Source: Pseudomonas sp. BN417 | GTDB lineage: Bacteria > Pseudomonadota > Gammaproteobacteria > Pseudomonadales > Pseudomonadaceae | Length of the DNA: 50,303 nt | Direction of reading: 5' to 3' | Assembly (NCBI RefSeq): GCF_029871205.1 | Contig: NZ_SSOJ01000153.1 | Location: 68,931-119,233 of the forward strand | Part shown: positions 38,533 through 46,313 of the stretch, piece after piece | Numbering within the stretch: the first letter of the stretch is position 1 | Layout of the letters: each line of letters starts with the position of its first letter | The notes under the pieces: generated by a model | The model's database searches: none | Seen by the model: only the letters and a program-made list of their open reading frames with translations | What the model was told of the DNA's origin: nothing | Position numbers and translations under genes: made by a program

Positions 38533-39195
38533 GTGTACAAGATTCTGATTGCCGATGACCACCCGCTCTTCCGCGAAGCCATCCACAACGTCATCAGCGA
38601 CGGCTTCCCGGAAAGCGAAGTGATGGAAACCGCCGACCTGGACAGCGCCCTGGCCCTGACCCAGGAACACGACGACCTGGACCTCATCCTTCTCGACCTG
38701 AACATGCCCGGCATGCATGGCCTGAACGGCCTGATCAACCTGCGCAACGAGGCGCCCACGGTGCCCGTGGTCATAGTCTCCGCCGAGCAGGACAAACAGG
38801 TGGTGCTGCAGGCCATCACCTACGGCGCCGTTGGCTTCATCACCAAGTCCTCGCCACGGGCACAGATGACCGACGCCATCGAGCAGATCCTCAACGGCAA
38901 CGTCTACCTGCCGTCGGACATCATCCGCACCCAGAAGACCTCGCCGCGTCGCCACCACGAGGAATCCGGCATCCCACCGGAACTGCTGCAGGCCCTGACC
39001 CGCAAGCAGCTGCTGGTGCTCGAGCGCATGACCAAGGGCGAGTCGAACAAGCAAATCGCCTACAACCTCGACATCGCCGAGACCACGGTCAAGGCCCACG
39101 TCTCGGCCATCCTGCGCAAGCTCAACGTGCACAATCGGGTACAGGCCATTCTCTCGGCCAGCGACATCGACTTCACCGCCTACCTGCGCCGCTGA
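38533..39195 (+). CDS. erbR: NarL-type response regulator ErbR (AgmR)
   Basis: 220 residues from a GTG start with GAGGTGAAAGG upstream. Receiver domain 1-120 with D8, D9 and phospho-Asp D55 ([10 protein letters not shown]) and K103-like FITKSS. C-terminal LuxR-type helix-turn-helix: [43 protein letters not shown]. Orthologues activate pqq, exaBC and related genes in P. aeruginosa and the ped genes in P. putida. It is the best candidate for the protein binding the shared CTACCAA operator in this window. No kinase is adjacent; ErcS and NahK are possible partners. Confidence 0.93.
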   Translation: MYKILIADDHPLFREAIHNVISDGFPESEVMETADLDSALALTQEHDDLDLILLDLNMPGMHGLNGLINLRNEAPTVPVVIVSAEQDKQVVLQAITYGAVGFITKSSPRAQMTDAIEQILNGNVYLPSDIIRTQKTSPRRHHEESGIPPELLQALTRKQLLVLERMTKGESNKQIAYNLDIAETTVKAHVSAILRKLNVHNRVQAILSASDIDFTAYLRR

Positions 39196-39220
39196 CCCCG
39201 CAGAACGCCCAAGGACGACC

Positions 39221-40078
39221 ATGCCTGCTGCCCGTACCCTGCTACTCACGGCCCTGGCCATGCTGGCCTTCGCCGGCAATTCCCTGCTCTGCCGCGTGGC
39301 GCTGAAGGAAACCGCCATAGACGCGGTGAGCTTCACCGCCATCCGCCTGGCCTCGGGCGCGCTGATGCTCTGGCTGCTGCTGCGCCTGCGCCGCGAGCCC
39401 CTCGCGGCCACCGGCAACTGGCGCGCGGCGGCAGCGCTCTTCGTCTACGCCGCAGCCTTCTCCTACGCCTACCTGCAGCTGGACGCCGGCACCGGCGCCC
39501 TGTTGCTGTTCGGCGCCGTGCAGCTGTGCATGGTGGTTTTCGGCCTGCTGCGCGGAGAACGCCTTAATCCCCAACAGGCCCTGGGCTTCGCCCTGGCCAC
39601 GGGCGGACTGGTGGTCCTGCTGCTGCCCGGCGCCAGCGCGCCGCCCCTGATCGGCGGCCTGCTGATGCTGCTCTCGGGCCTGGCCTGGGGCGCCTACACC
39701 CTGCTCGGCCGCCAAGCCGGCCCGCCGCTGGCCGCCACGGCGGGCAACTTCATCCGCGCCCTGCCCTTCGCCGCCGTGCTCCTGCTGCCCTTCCTCGACC
39801 AGCTGCGCTGGGACCTGCCGGGGCTGGTCTATGCCCTGATCTCCGGTGCCCTCACCTCCGGCGTCGGCTACGCCATCTGGTACAGCGCCCTGCCCGGCCT
39901 TGGCGCCCTGCAGGCCGCCAGCGTGCAACTGAGCGTGCCGGTCCTCGCAGCCCTGGGCGGCGCCCTGCTGCTCGGCGAAACCATCAGCCTGCGCCTGGCG
40001 CTGGTATCGGTGGCAGTGCTGGGCGGCATCGCACTGGTGCTGCGGGCGAAGTTCCAGGCGGTGCCGCAGAACGCCTGA
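39221..40078 (+). CDS. EamA/DMT-family transporter
   Basis: 285 residues with ten hydrophobic segments in two EamA halves: LLTALAMLAFAGNSLLCRVAL at the start and LLMLLSGLAWGAYTLLGR in the middle. GVGYAIWYSALPGLGALQAASVQLSVPVLAALGGALLLGE is the typical second-half block. Substrate unknown. It lies 25 bases after erbR with AAGGACGACC before the ATG, so it is probably cotranscribed, as in P. aeruginosa. Confidence 0.88.
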   Translation: MPAARTLLLTALAMLAFAGNSLLCRVALKETAIDAVSFTAIRLASGALMLWLLLRLRREPLAATGNWRAAAALFVYAAAFSYAYLQLDAGTGALLLFGAVQLCMVVFGLLRGERLNPQQALGFALATGGLVVLLLPGASAPPLIGGLLMLLSGLAWGAYTLLGRQAGPPLAATAGNFIRALPFAAVLLLPFLDQLRWDLPGLVYALISGALTSGVGYAIWYSALPGLGALQAASVQLSVPVLAALGGALLLGETISLRLALVSVAVLGGIALVLRAKFQAVPQNA

Positions 40079-40089
40079 GCCTCCGTATC

Positions 40090-40152
40090 GGTGCGCACAG
40101 CGCACCCTACCAGCCAGCTCCGAGCCTGACCGTAGGGTGCGCTGCGCGCACC
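40090..40152. repeat. REP pair (family 1) left of the RAYT gene
   Basis: Elements at 40090-40110 and 40132-40152, GTAG ends facing inward. The spacer (CAGCCAGCTCCGAGCCTGAC-like) is nearly identical to that of the pair at 40793-40855 on the other side of the transposase gene. Confidence 0.92.
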
Positions 40153-40214
40153 GCTGGCTTGCCGGCCGTTAGTTGGCCTAATCTGGCCTCCCCATTCCCG
40201 GCAGGAGGCCAGGC

Positions 40215-40745
40215 ATGTCCAATTACCGTCGAGCCAAGGATCCGGGCGCGCTGTACTTCTTCACGCTAGTCACCCACCAGCGCAAACCGATACTGACGCG
40301 CCCCGACGTCCGCCGCTTTCTCCGCGCGGCCATCGTCCACACACGAGCACACTATCCCTTCCGCATCCACGGTTGAGTGCTCCTGCCTGATCACCTCCAC
40401 TGTATCTGGGAACTGCAAGGGGCCGACCATGACTTCGGCCGGCGCTGGTCCATCATCAAGCGCCGTGTCAGCCAGCAATGGTCAGGTACCCGCCAACGCG
40501 GTGCCAGCCGGGAGGCGCGCGGCGAGCTGGGGCTCTGGCAACGGCGCTACTGGGAACACCGGATACGTGACGAATTGGACTACCAGCGGCACATGGATTA
40601 CCTGCACTGGAATCCGATCAAGCACGGCCTGGTGAGCCGGGTGCGTGACTGGCCCTGGTCGAGTTTCCATCGCCTGGTTCGCGAGGGCGTCTATCCAGAT
40701 CACTGGGGCGGCTCAGGTGATATCGATGGATGTTTTGGCGAGTGA
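40215..40745 (+). pseudogene. REP-associated tyrosine transposase (RAYT) with in-frame TGA
   Basis: 176 codons. Starts MSNYRRAKDPGALYFFTLVTHQRKPIL with AGGAGG upstream. The HxH metal motif is in LPDHLHCIWEL and the likely catalytic tyrosine in RHMDYLHWNPIKHGLV, both intact. Codon 54 (40374-40376) is TGA where related RAYTs have a residue such as Trp (IHG-x-VLLPDHLH), so a single TGG to TGA change is likely. A GTG immediately after the stop could only restart a protein lacking the N-terminal third. REP pairs with the GTAG head expected for RAYT substrates flank the gene on both sides. Confidence 0.85.
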
Positions 40746-40792
40746 CGAATCGGTGCGACCAGCCAAACTCTGCATCGAACCGTTACGTCGCT

Positions 40793-40896
40793 GGTGCGCA
40801 CAGCGCACCCTACCAGGCCACTCCGAGCCTGACCGTAGGGTGCGCTGTGCGCACCACCGCTCGCGCAAAAGCCTCGGTACGCGCAGCGCACCCTAC
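40793..40896. repeat. REP cluster (family 1) right of the RAYT gene
   Basis: Elements at 40793-40813 and 40835-40855 (inverted, GTAG inward) plus a third, diverged element at 40876-40896, which ends four bases from the nahK stop. Confidence 0.9.
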
Positions 40897-40899
40897 TCC

Positions 40900-43470
40900 C
40901 TAGCGCTCCAGCAGGTGGCTCATGGCAGTCTTCAGCTTCATCGGCCGCACCGGTTTGTGCATCAGAGTGTGGCCCAGTTCGCGCATCTGCTGCTTCAGCT
41001 CGTTGCTGTAGTTGGCGGTGATCATCAGGGCCGGTAGCGGCGCGCTGCGCCGGGCGTTGATAGCGGCGACGGCGTCTACGCCGTTGCAGCCGTCGTCCAG
41101 GTGGTAGTCGGCTATCAGCAGGTCGGCCTCGGCGTGGAAGTTGTCCACCTGGCGCGCCAGGTCTTCTTCCGAGAGTGCGGTGGTCACCTGGCAGCCCCAG
41201 CCTTCCAGCAGGGTGCGCATGCCGGCGCAGATGGCCGCGTCATTGTCCAGCACCCAGACCCGCGCCCCCTGCAGGCGCTCCAGCACGGCCTGGGGCTCGT
41301 CGCGCTCCGGTTTCTGCCGGGGCACCCGGCGGGCCAGGGGGACCTCCACGGCGAACAGCGAGCCCCTGCCCAGTTCCGAGGCGACGCGGATGCGGTGGCC
41401 GAGCATGCGGGCGATTTTGTCCACGATGGCCAGGCCCAGGCCCAGGCCGCGGTCCTGCTTCTCGCGCACCACTTCACCGCGCTTGAACTCCTGGAAAACC
41501 TCGCCGAGCTTGTCCCGGGCGATGCCGATTCCGGTGTCATGCACCTCGATCCACAGGCTCTGGCGCTGGCGCCGGCAGCCCAGGAGGATGCGCCCTCTGG
41601 GGGTGTAGCGGATGGCGTTGCTGAGCAGGTTGCGCAGGATCCGCGCGAGCAACTGCAGATCGCTGCGCACCAACGCCGAACTGGGCACGAAATCCAGTTG
41701 CAGACCTTCGCTGGCAGCGATCTGCCGGTACTCGACGGCGAGGTTGTCGAGCAGCTCGCTGAGGGCGAAGGGCGCGATATCCGGCTTGATGACCCCGGCG
41801 TCCAGCTTGGAGATGTCCACCAATGTGCCCAGCAGGTTTTCCACGTCCTCCAGAGAGTTGCTGACATTGCGCACCAGGGACAGGTTGCAGGCCTGGCTGC
41901 GCTGTTCGAGCAGGGCGCTGGTGAACAGCCGCGCGGCGTTCAGGGGTTGCAGCAGGTCGTGGCTGACGGCTGCGAGGAACTTGGTCTTGGACAGGTTGGC
42001 CCTGTCCGCCTCGGACTTGGCCTCGCGCAGACGCAGCTCCACCTGGCTGCGCTCGTCGATTTCGCGGCGCAGCTGGTTGTTCAGCGAGGTCAGCTCGGCG
42101 GTGCGCTCGCGCACTCGCTGTTCCAGGTTCTGGTAGGCCTGGTGCAGGGCTTCGGCGGTACGGCGACGTTCGGTGATATCGCGGATCAACACGAAGATAC
42201 CCACCACCTCGCCATTGGCCAGGCGGTTCGGCACATAGGAGCGCAGCATGCAGCGCTCCTGGCCGTTGAGGTTGGTCTCGCTGACTTCGAAGGACAGGCT
42301 TTCCCCGGCCAGCACCCTCTCGACATAGGGCTCCAGGCGTCGCCAGTGCTCTTCGCTGTGCACCTCGCGCAGGCCCTGGCCGAGCATGGCGCCGCGCGGC
42401 CAGCGGTACCATTCCTCGTAGACCTTGTTGGTGAACTCGTAGACCAGGTCGGCGCTGAGGTAGGCGATCAGCGCCGGCACATGGTCGGTGATCAGGCGGA
42501 TCCAGCGCTCGCTCTCGGCCAGGGCCTCGGCATGGCGGTAGCGCTCGGTGATATCGGTGAAGGTGTTGACGAAGCCGCCGGTAGGCAGTGGATGGGTACG
42601 CACTTCCAGCACCCGGCCGTTGTACAGGCGCTGCTCCATTTCGCGAATGGGCCGGCCGTTGGCATCACGGGTATCGGGGCTGAGCAGCGGCAGCTCGCTG
42701 TCGGCCATGACCCCGGCGAAGGAGCGGTGCGTCTCCACGGGCGCCAGGCCGCAGAGTTCGAGGAAACGGTGGTTCCAGAGTTCGAGGATGCCCTCGGCGC
42801 TGACCATCGCCACGCCCTGGGACAGGTTGTCCACCGCCCGCTGCAGCAGCCGCGACTTCTGCGCCAGGGCCTGTTCGCGGCGGTCGGTCTCGCTCTGCTT
42901 CAGCTCGGTGATGTCGGTATAGAGGATCACCAGCCCGCCTTCGCGGGTGGGCCGCTCGCTGACCTGCACCCAGCGGCCATCGTGCAGGCGATAGAGGATG
43001 TTGTCGTCGCTGCCGCGGTGTTCCTCGACTATCAGTCCGGTGCTCTCGGCCAGGCGGCGAATCTCCGACAACCGGGTACCGCTGCCGATGCGTGCGCGGG
43101 TGTGCGCCCAGAAGGACTTGAAGCGGCTGTTGAAGAGGACGATGCGCTGGTCGCAGTCGAACAGCACGAAGGCATCCGAGATGCTTTCGATGGCGTCGAT
43201 CAGGTGCTGGTGGGCGGTTTCCGCGCGCAGCCTGGCATCGCTGAGCAACCGGTTGCTGGCCTTGAGTTCGGCCATGGCCTGGTTCAGCGCGTCGGTGCGC
43301 TCGCGCACCTGCTCGGCCAGCACCACCGAATGCTGGAAGGCCGCATAGCTGTCGTCAGGCCGAGAGGCACTGGATTCCACTCGCTCGATCAGCGCCGCAT
43401 TGATCCGCCGGAGCTTGTGGTTCTCCTCCTCCAGGGCGGCCAGGCGCGCCTGCGGGTCAGCGGCAGCCAT
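40900..43470 (-). CDS. nahK: Multi-PAS hybrid histidine kinase NahK (ErcS')
   Basis: 856 residues from the ATG at 43470 (MAAADPQARLAALEEENHKL), overlapping the nosP end by 14 bases; the frame runs upstream to 43542. Coiled coil 10-90, then three PAS domains (starting near HLIDAIESISDAFVLFDCD, LQRAVDNLSQGVAMVSAEG and WIRLITDHVPALIAYLSAD), a second coiled coil, kinase core with His in AVSHDLLQPLNAARLF, ATPase domain (NLLSNAIRYT, GLGLGLAIVDK), and a receiver with phospho-Asp in LLIADYHLDDG. Soluble. In P. aeruginosa NahK is inhibited by NosP bound to nitric oxide and acts in biofilm control; the same locus is also called ercS'. Confidence 0.92.
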   Translation of the reverse strand: MAAADPQARLAALEEENHKLRRINAALIERVESSASRPDDSYAAFQHSVVLAEQVRERTDALNQAMAELKASNRLLSDARLRAETAHQHLIDAIESISDAFVLFDCDQRIVLFNSRFKSFWAHTRARIGSGTRLSEIRRLAESTGLIVEEHRGSDDNILYRLHDGRWVQVSERPTREGGLVILYTDITELKQSETDRREQALAQKSRLLQRAVDNLSQGVAMVSAEGILELWNHRFLELCGLAPVETHRSFAGVMADSELPLLSPDTRDANGRPIREMEQRLYNGRVLEVRTHPLPTGGFVNTFTDITERYRHAEALAESERWIRLITDHVPALIAYLSADLVYEFTNKVYEEWYRWPRGAMLGQGLREVHSEEHWRRLEPYVERVLAGESLSFEVSETNLNGQERCMLRSYVPNRLANGEVVGIFVLIRDITERRRTAEALHQAYQNLEQRVRERTAELTSLNNQLRREIDERSQVELRLREAKSEADRANLSKTKFLAAVSHDLLQPLNAARLFTSALLEQRSQACNLSLVRNVSNSLEDVENLLGTLVDISKLDAGVIKPDIAPFALSELLDNLAVEYRQIAASEGLQLDFVPSSALVRSDLQLLARILRNLLSNAIRYTPRGRILLGCRRQRQSLWIEVHDTGIGIARDKLGEVFQEFKRGEVVREKQDRGLGLGLAIVDKIARMLGHRIRVASELGRGSLFAVEVPLARRVPRQKPERDEPQAVLERLQGARVWVLDNDAAICAGMRTLLEGWGCQVTTALSEEDLARQVDNFHAEADLLIADYHLDDGCNGVDAVAAINARRSAPLPALMITANYSNELKQQMRELGHTLMHKPVRPMKLKTAMSHLLER

Positions 43471-44623
43471 TGCGACCCCGGCGGCCGATGGCGACTCCGG
43501 TGAAGGTCTGGTTGATGTGCATGCCATTGAACTGCTCTCCATAGGAGTTGAAGCCGATCACCCGCTGCCGACGCAGGACCTCGGAGGTGAGCGCCAGTGT
43601 CTCCGGGTTGTCCTCCAGTTCCAGGCGGCGCAGGAAGCAGTCGCAGCCGATGGTCAGCAAGGGCGGGCCGAGGCGCTCGCCCAGGCGCGCAAAGAGCGCC
43701 TCCAGGTTCGGCAGCAAGGGACCGGGGCGCATGGCGGTGAGGACGATGCCGTTCTCCACCGCACAGTAGAAGCTCAGGCTGAGGTCCGGATTGACCCGCT
43801 GGATGGAGCGCACGTAGTACGAATCCCCCAGACGCACCGCCAGCGGGTGGGCGGCGAAGACCCGGTGGTCGAGGCGCTCCAGGGGCACGCCCATCAGCTG
43901 GGCATAGACCTGCGCCGCCGGCTCGGCATTGAGTTCGAAGACCCGCCGGCTGGCATTGTCGGCGCGGGTGACCACCAGCTTTTCCGCCTCGGGGAGGATG
44001 TGGTGGGTGCTGAACACTTCGAAGTCCAGCCCGGTATTGACCAGCACCACCACGGCTGCGCCGGCGTGAAAACGGCCTTCGTAATAGACGTGGGTGTGCT
44101 TGAGGTGGTTGTCGTCGGCGGCCGAACCGCCGAAGTGAGGGATGCTGCCGAAGGCCGCGCCGAGGGCGGCGAGCACCACTTCTTCACGACTGGAAAGGCC
44201 GTCCAGCAGGGTCAGGGCGAAGCTGTGGCCCTTGATCGGTGCCAGGGAGTTGGCCCGGCAATCCTGCACCAGGCGCTCCACCAGTTGCTGGGCGTCGATC
44301 AGGCCGAAGCGGTCCATCTCGTCCACCAGGGCGCTGGCGATGGAGAAGCTGCGGTGGTCGAAGCCCACAGCGCTGACGCAATTGCGACCGTAGCCCTGGG
44401 CGGTGATCTCGCCGGCACTGGTGCAACCCACCAGGCGCACACCGCCGAAGTACTGTTCCAGGGCCAGGCCCAGGGCTTCGAGGTCATATTCGGCGGAACA
44501 GAAGAACAGCACAAAGCCGAGGTGCGGGTGAATGAGCTGACGCGCCAGGTCCTGGGCCACGGCCTCGGCCTCGCTGGCCAGGGACATGGCGGTGACTACG
44601 CCCTCTGCCGGTTCCTCGAGCAT
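43457..44623 (-). CDS. nosP: FIST-domain nitric-oxide sensor NosP
   Basis: 388 residues from the ATG at 44623; a GTG at 44635 and an ATG at 44587 (MSLASEAEAV) are alternatives. FIST domain: LGFVLFFCSAEYDLEALGLALEQYF, VGCTSAGEITAQGYG and GHSFALTLLDGLSSREE. FIST-C part: NGIVLTAMRPGPLL and IGFNSYGEQFNGMHINQTFTGVAIG. NosP binds heme and NO and regulates the kinase encoded next to it. Cytoplasmic. The overlap with nahK supports one operon. Confidence 0.9.
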   Translation of the reverse strand: MLEEPAEGVVTAMSLASEAEAVAQDLARQLIHPHLGFVLFFCSAEYDLEALGLALEQYFGGVRLVGCTSAGEITAQGYGRNCVSAVGFDHRSFSIASALVDEMDRFGLIDAQQLVERLVQDCRANSLAPIKGHSFALTLLDGLSSREEVVLAALGAAFGSIPHFGGSAADDNHLKHTHVYYEGRFHAGAAVVVLVNTGLDFEVFSTHHILPEAEKLVVTRADNASRRVFELNAEPAAQVYAQLMGVPLERLDHRVFAAHPLAVRLGDSYYVRSIQRVNPDLSLSFYCAVENGIVLTAMRPGPLLPNLEALFARLGERLGPPLLTIGCDCFLRRLELEDNPETLALTSEVLRRQRVIGFNSYGEQFNGMHINQTFTGVAIGRRGRNGCR

Positions 44624-44740
44624 CCCGGTTCCCACCCAATAAGCCTGCTGTCGATGGGGAAATTCTACGGAGGGGTCTTGGGGTCCCCCATCCTTCTTGG
44701 GTAGCGGCGGGCTAGTTCGAAGGTAGGGGCTTTATCTGGC

Positions 44741-44796
44741 GTAGGGTGCGCTGTGCGCACCGGACAGACCTTCACGGTGCGCACGGCGCACCCTAC
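44741..44796. repeat. REP pair (family 1) between nosP and the porin gene
   Basis: Elements at 44741-44761 and 44776-44796, GTAG ends outward, the same layout as the pair in the pqq operon. Confidence 0.9.
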
Positions 44797-44826
44797 AGAA
44801 ACAGCACCACTACTGGCCGCCGAAAG

Positions 44827-44860
44827 CAAAAAAGGCGGGAGGACCATCGCCTCTCCCGCC
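44827..44860 (-). terminator. Intrinsic terminator of the porin gene
   Basis: GGCGGGAG/CTCCCGCC stem followed on the minus strand by TTTTTT, about 28 bases past the porin stop. Confidence 0.85.
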
Positions 44861-44887
44861 AAAACCGGAGCAACCGGAGCTATTCGA

Positions 44888-46066
44888 TTACCAGGTCAAC
44901 ACGGCACCCACGGCGACGGTGTCGGTGTCTTCGTTCTGCGCATCGCCTTCATGGCCATCGATCTCGAACTGGTTGTACTCCGCCACCAGCTTGAGGTTGT
45001 CGTTGATGTCGTGGAACAGCGCGACGCCACGGGTCTCGTAGTCGGCGCCGGTGTTGACCACACCGTTGCCGTCGTCCTTGGTCTTGCCGTAGGACAGCGC
45101 CAGGCGGTTCTTGCCGAAGCGGTAGGAGCCCTGCATCAGGTAGCCGTCGCTGTCCACCTCGCGCAGGGTCGGCTCGCCGGCGTTGTTGGTGAAGAAGGGG
45201 TTGATGCCCTTGGCCTGGAAGCCCGAGCCCACCAGGGTGAAGGCGCCCATCTTGGCCTGCACGCCGTAGCCCAGGCCCTTGGAGGTGACGCTGTCGACAT
45301 TCGGGTCGGTGTTCTCCGAGGTCTGGTAGGCACCGTTGACCCAGGAGTAGATCTGCGCGCCGGCCAGGTCGAACTCATAGGTGATCTCGCTCTCGAAGCG
45401 CGGGTTTTCCTGGTAGGCCTTGCCGGTGGGGCTGCCGTCGTTGGTGTCCACCGGGTCCATGATGCCGACGGCGGCGCGCAGGCCGTCGGTCTTCGGGCTG
45501 CGGTAGGTGATCTGCGAGGTCGGGAAAGGATAGGGGTAGCCGCTGCCGATATTGCCGAAGGACACGCCGCCGCCATCCACCAGGCCCAGGGTGTCGCTGA
45601 CCTGGCCGTAACCGGCGAGCAGCTCGTCGAGCAGGATGTTGGAGCGGGCGAACAGGCCGAAATCCTTGCCCACCAGCACCTCGCCCCATTCAGCGCCGGC
45701 GGTGCCGTAGAACTGGCGTACGTCGATGGCGGTGGCGGTGCCGTTGGTTTCGCTGTCGTTGATGGTGACCCAGAAGGAAGAACGGGCGCCGAGTTTCAGG
45801 TCGTCCACCTGCTTGCCCATGTTGAAGCCGATCCAGTTGGGCAGGAAACCCATCTTGACCCGCGCCTGGCGGCGGTCGAACTGTTCGCCGTCGCGGTCCA
45901 CGTCACTGTTGACGTAGAAGGCGTTGACATAGCCGTCGGCGGAGAAGGTGGTCTGGTCCTTGTCGTAGAGGACGATCTCGGCGGCGGCCTGCTGGGTGGC
46001 CAGGGCAACCGCCGCCGCCAGGGCAAGGCGGGACATACGGGGTTGGGCGATCTTCTTGTTGTTCAT
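44888..46066 (-). CDS. Gram-negative outer-membrane porin
   Basis: 392 residues. Signal peptide about 1-29 (ends TQQAAAEIVLYD). The mature part alternates short polar turns with amphipathic strands and ends in AVGAVLTW, whose terminal aromatic residue is typical of barrel proteins. TFSADGYVNAFYVNSDVDRDGEQFDRRQARVKMGF and RFGKNRLALSYGKTKDD are porin-like. GGAGAGC precedes the start. The P. aeruginosa neighbour in this position is also a putative porin. A role in alcohol uptake is possible but not shown. A degraded operator-like CCGCCAAGGCAGCG lies about 90 bases upstream. Confidence 0.85.
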   Translation of the reverse strand: MNNKKIAQPRMSRLALAAAVALATQQAAAEIVLYDKDQTTFSADGYVNAFYVNSDVDRDGEQFDRRQARVKMGFLPNWIGFNMGKQVDDLKLGARSSFWVTINDSETNGTATAIDVRQFYGTAGAEWGEVLVGKDFGLFARSNILLDELLAGYGQVSDTLGLVDGGGVSFGNIGSGYPYPFPTSQITYRSPKTDGLRAAVGIMDPVDTNDGSPTGKAYQENPRFESEITYEFDLAGAQIYSWVNGAYQTSENTDPNVDSVTSKGLGYGVQAKMGAFTLVGSGFQAKGINPFFTNNAGEPTLREVDSDGYLMQGSYRFGKNRLALSYGKTKDDGNGVVNTGADYETRGVALFHDINDNLKLVAEYNQFEIDGHEGDAQNEDTDTVAVGAVLTW

Positions 46067-46313
46067 GACGCTCTCCGCTGTGGGTGGACGACCGGGCAGG
46101 TCAGTCGTGTCGGAGGCGATTATCGAAACGCCGCCCGGGCGGCCATACGCTGCCTTGGCGGGGTTTCAGCGCTGCTTTGGCCGGGGCCTGGTAGCCGCGC
46201 CGGCAAGGCTTACGACCGGACGAGACTCAGGTCGTAGGCCGCTGGGCGGACGCGCAGGCACCAAAGGACGAGGCCAGGATGGCTCGACGCAGGGGATCGA
46301 TAGGCAGGAAGGG

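Noticed and set aside
40377-40745. Separate 122-residue gene starting at a GTG
   Set aside because: It is the downstream part of the RAYT frame after the TGA at codon 54, and no ribosome site precedes the GTG.
46145-46160. CCGCCAAGGCAGCG upstream of the porin as another shared operator
   Set aside because: The invariant A of the ACCAA core is changed to G and the flanks do not match; kept only as a remark in the porin entry.
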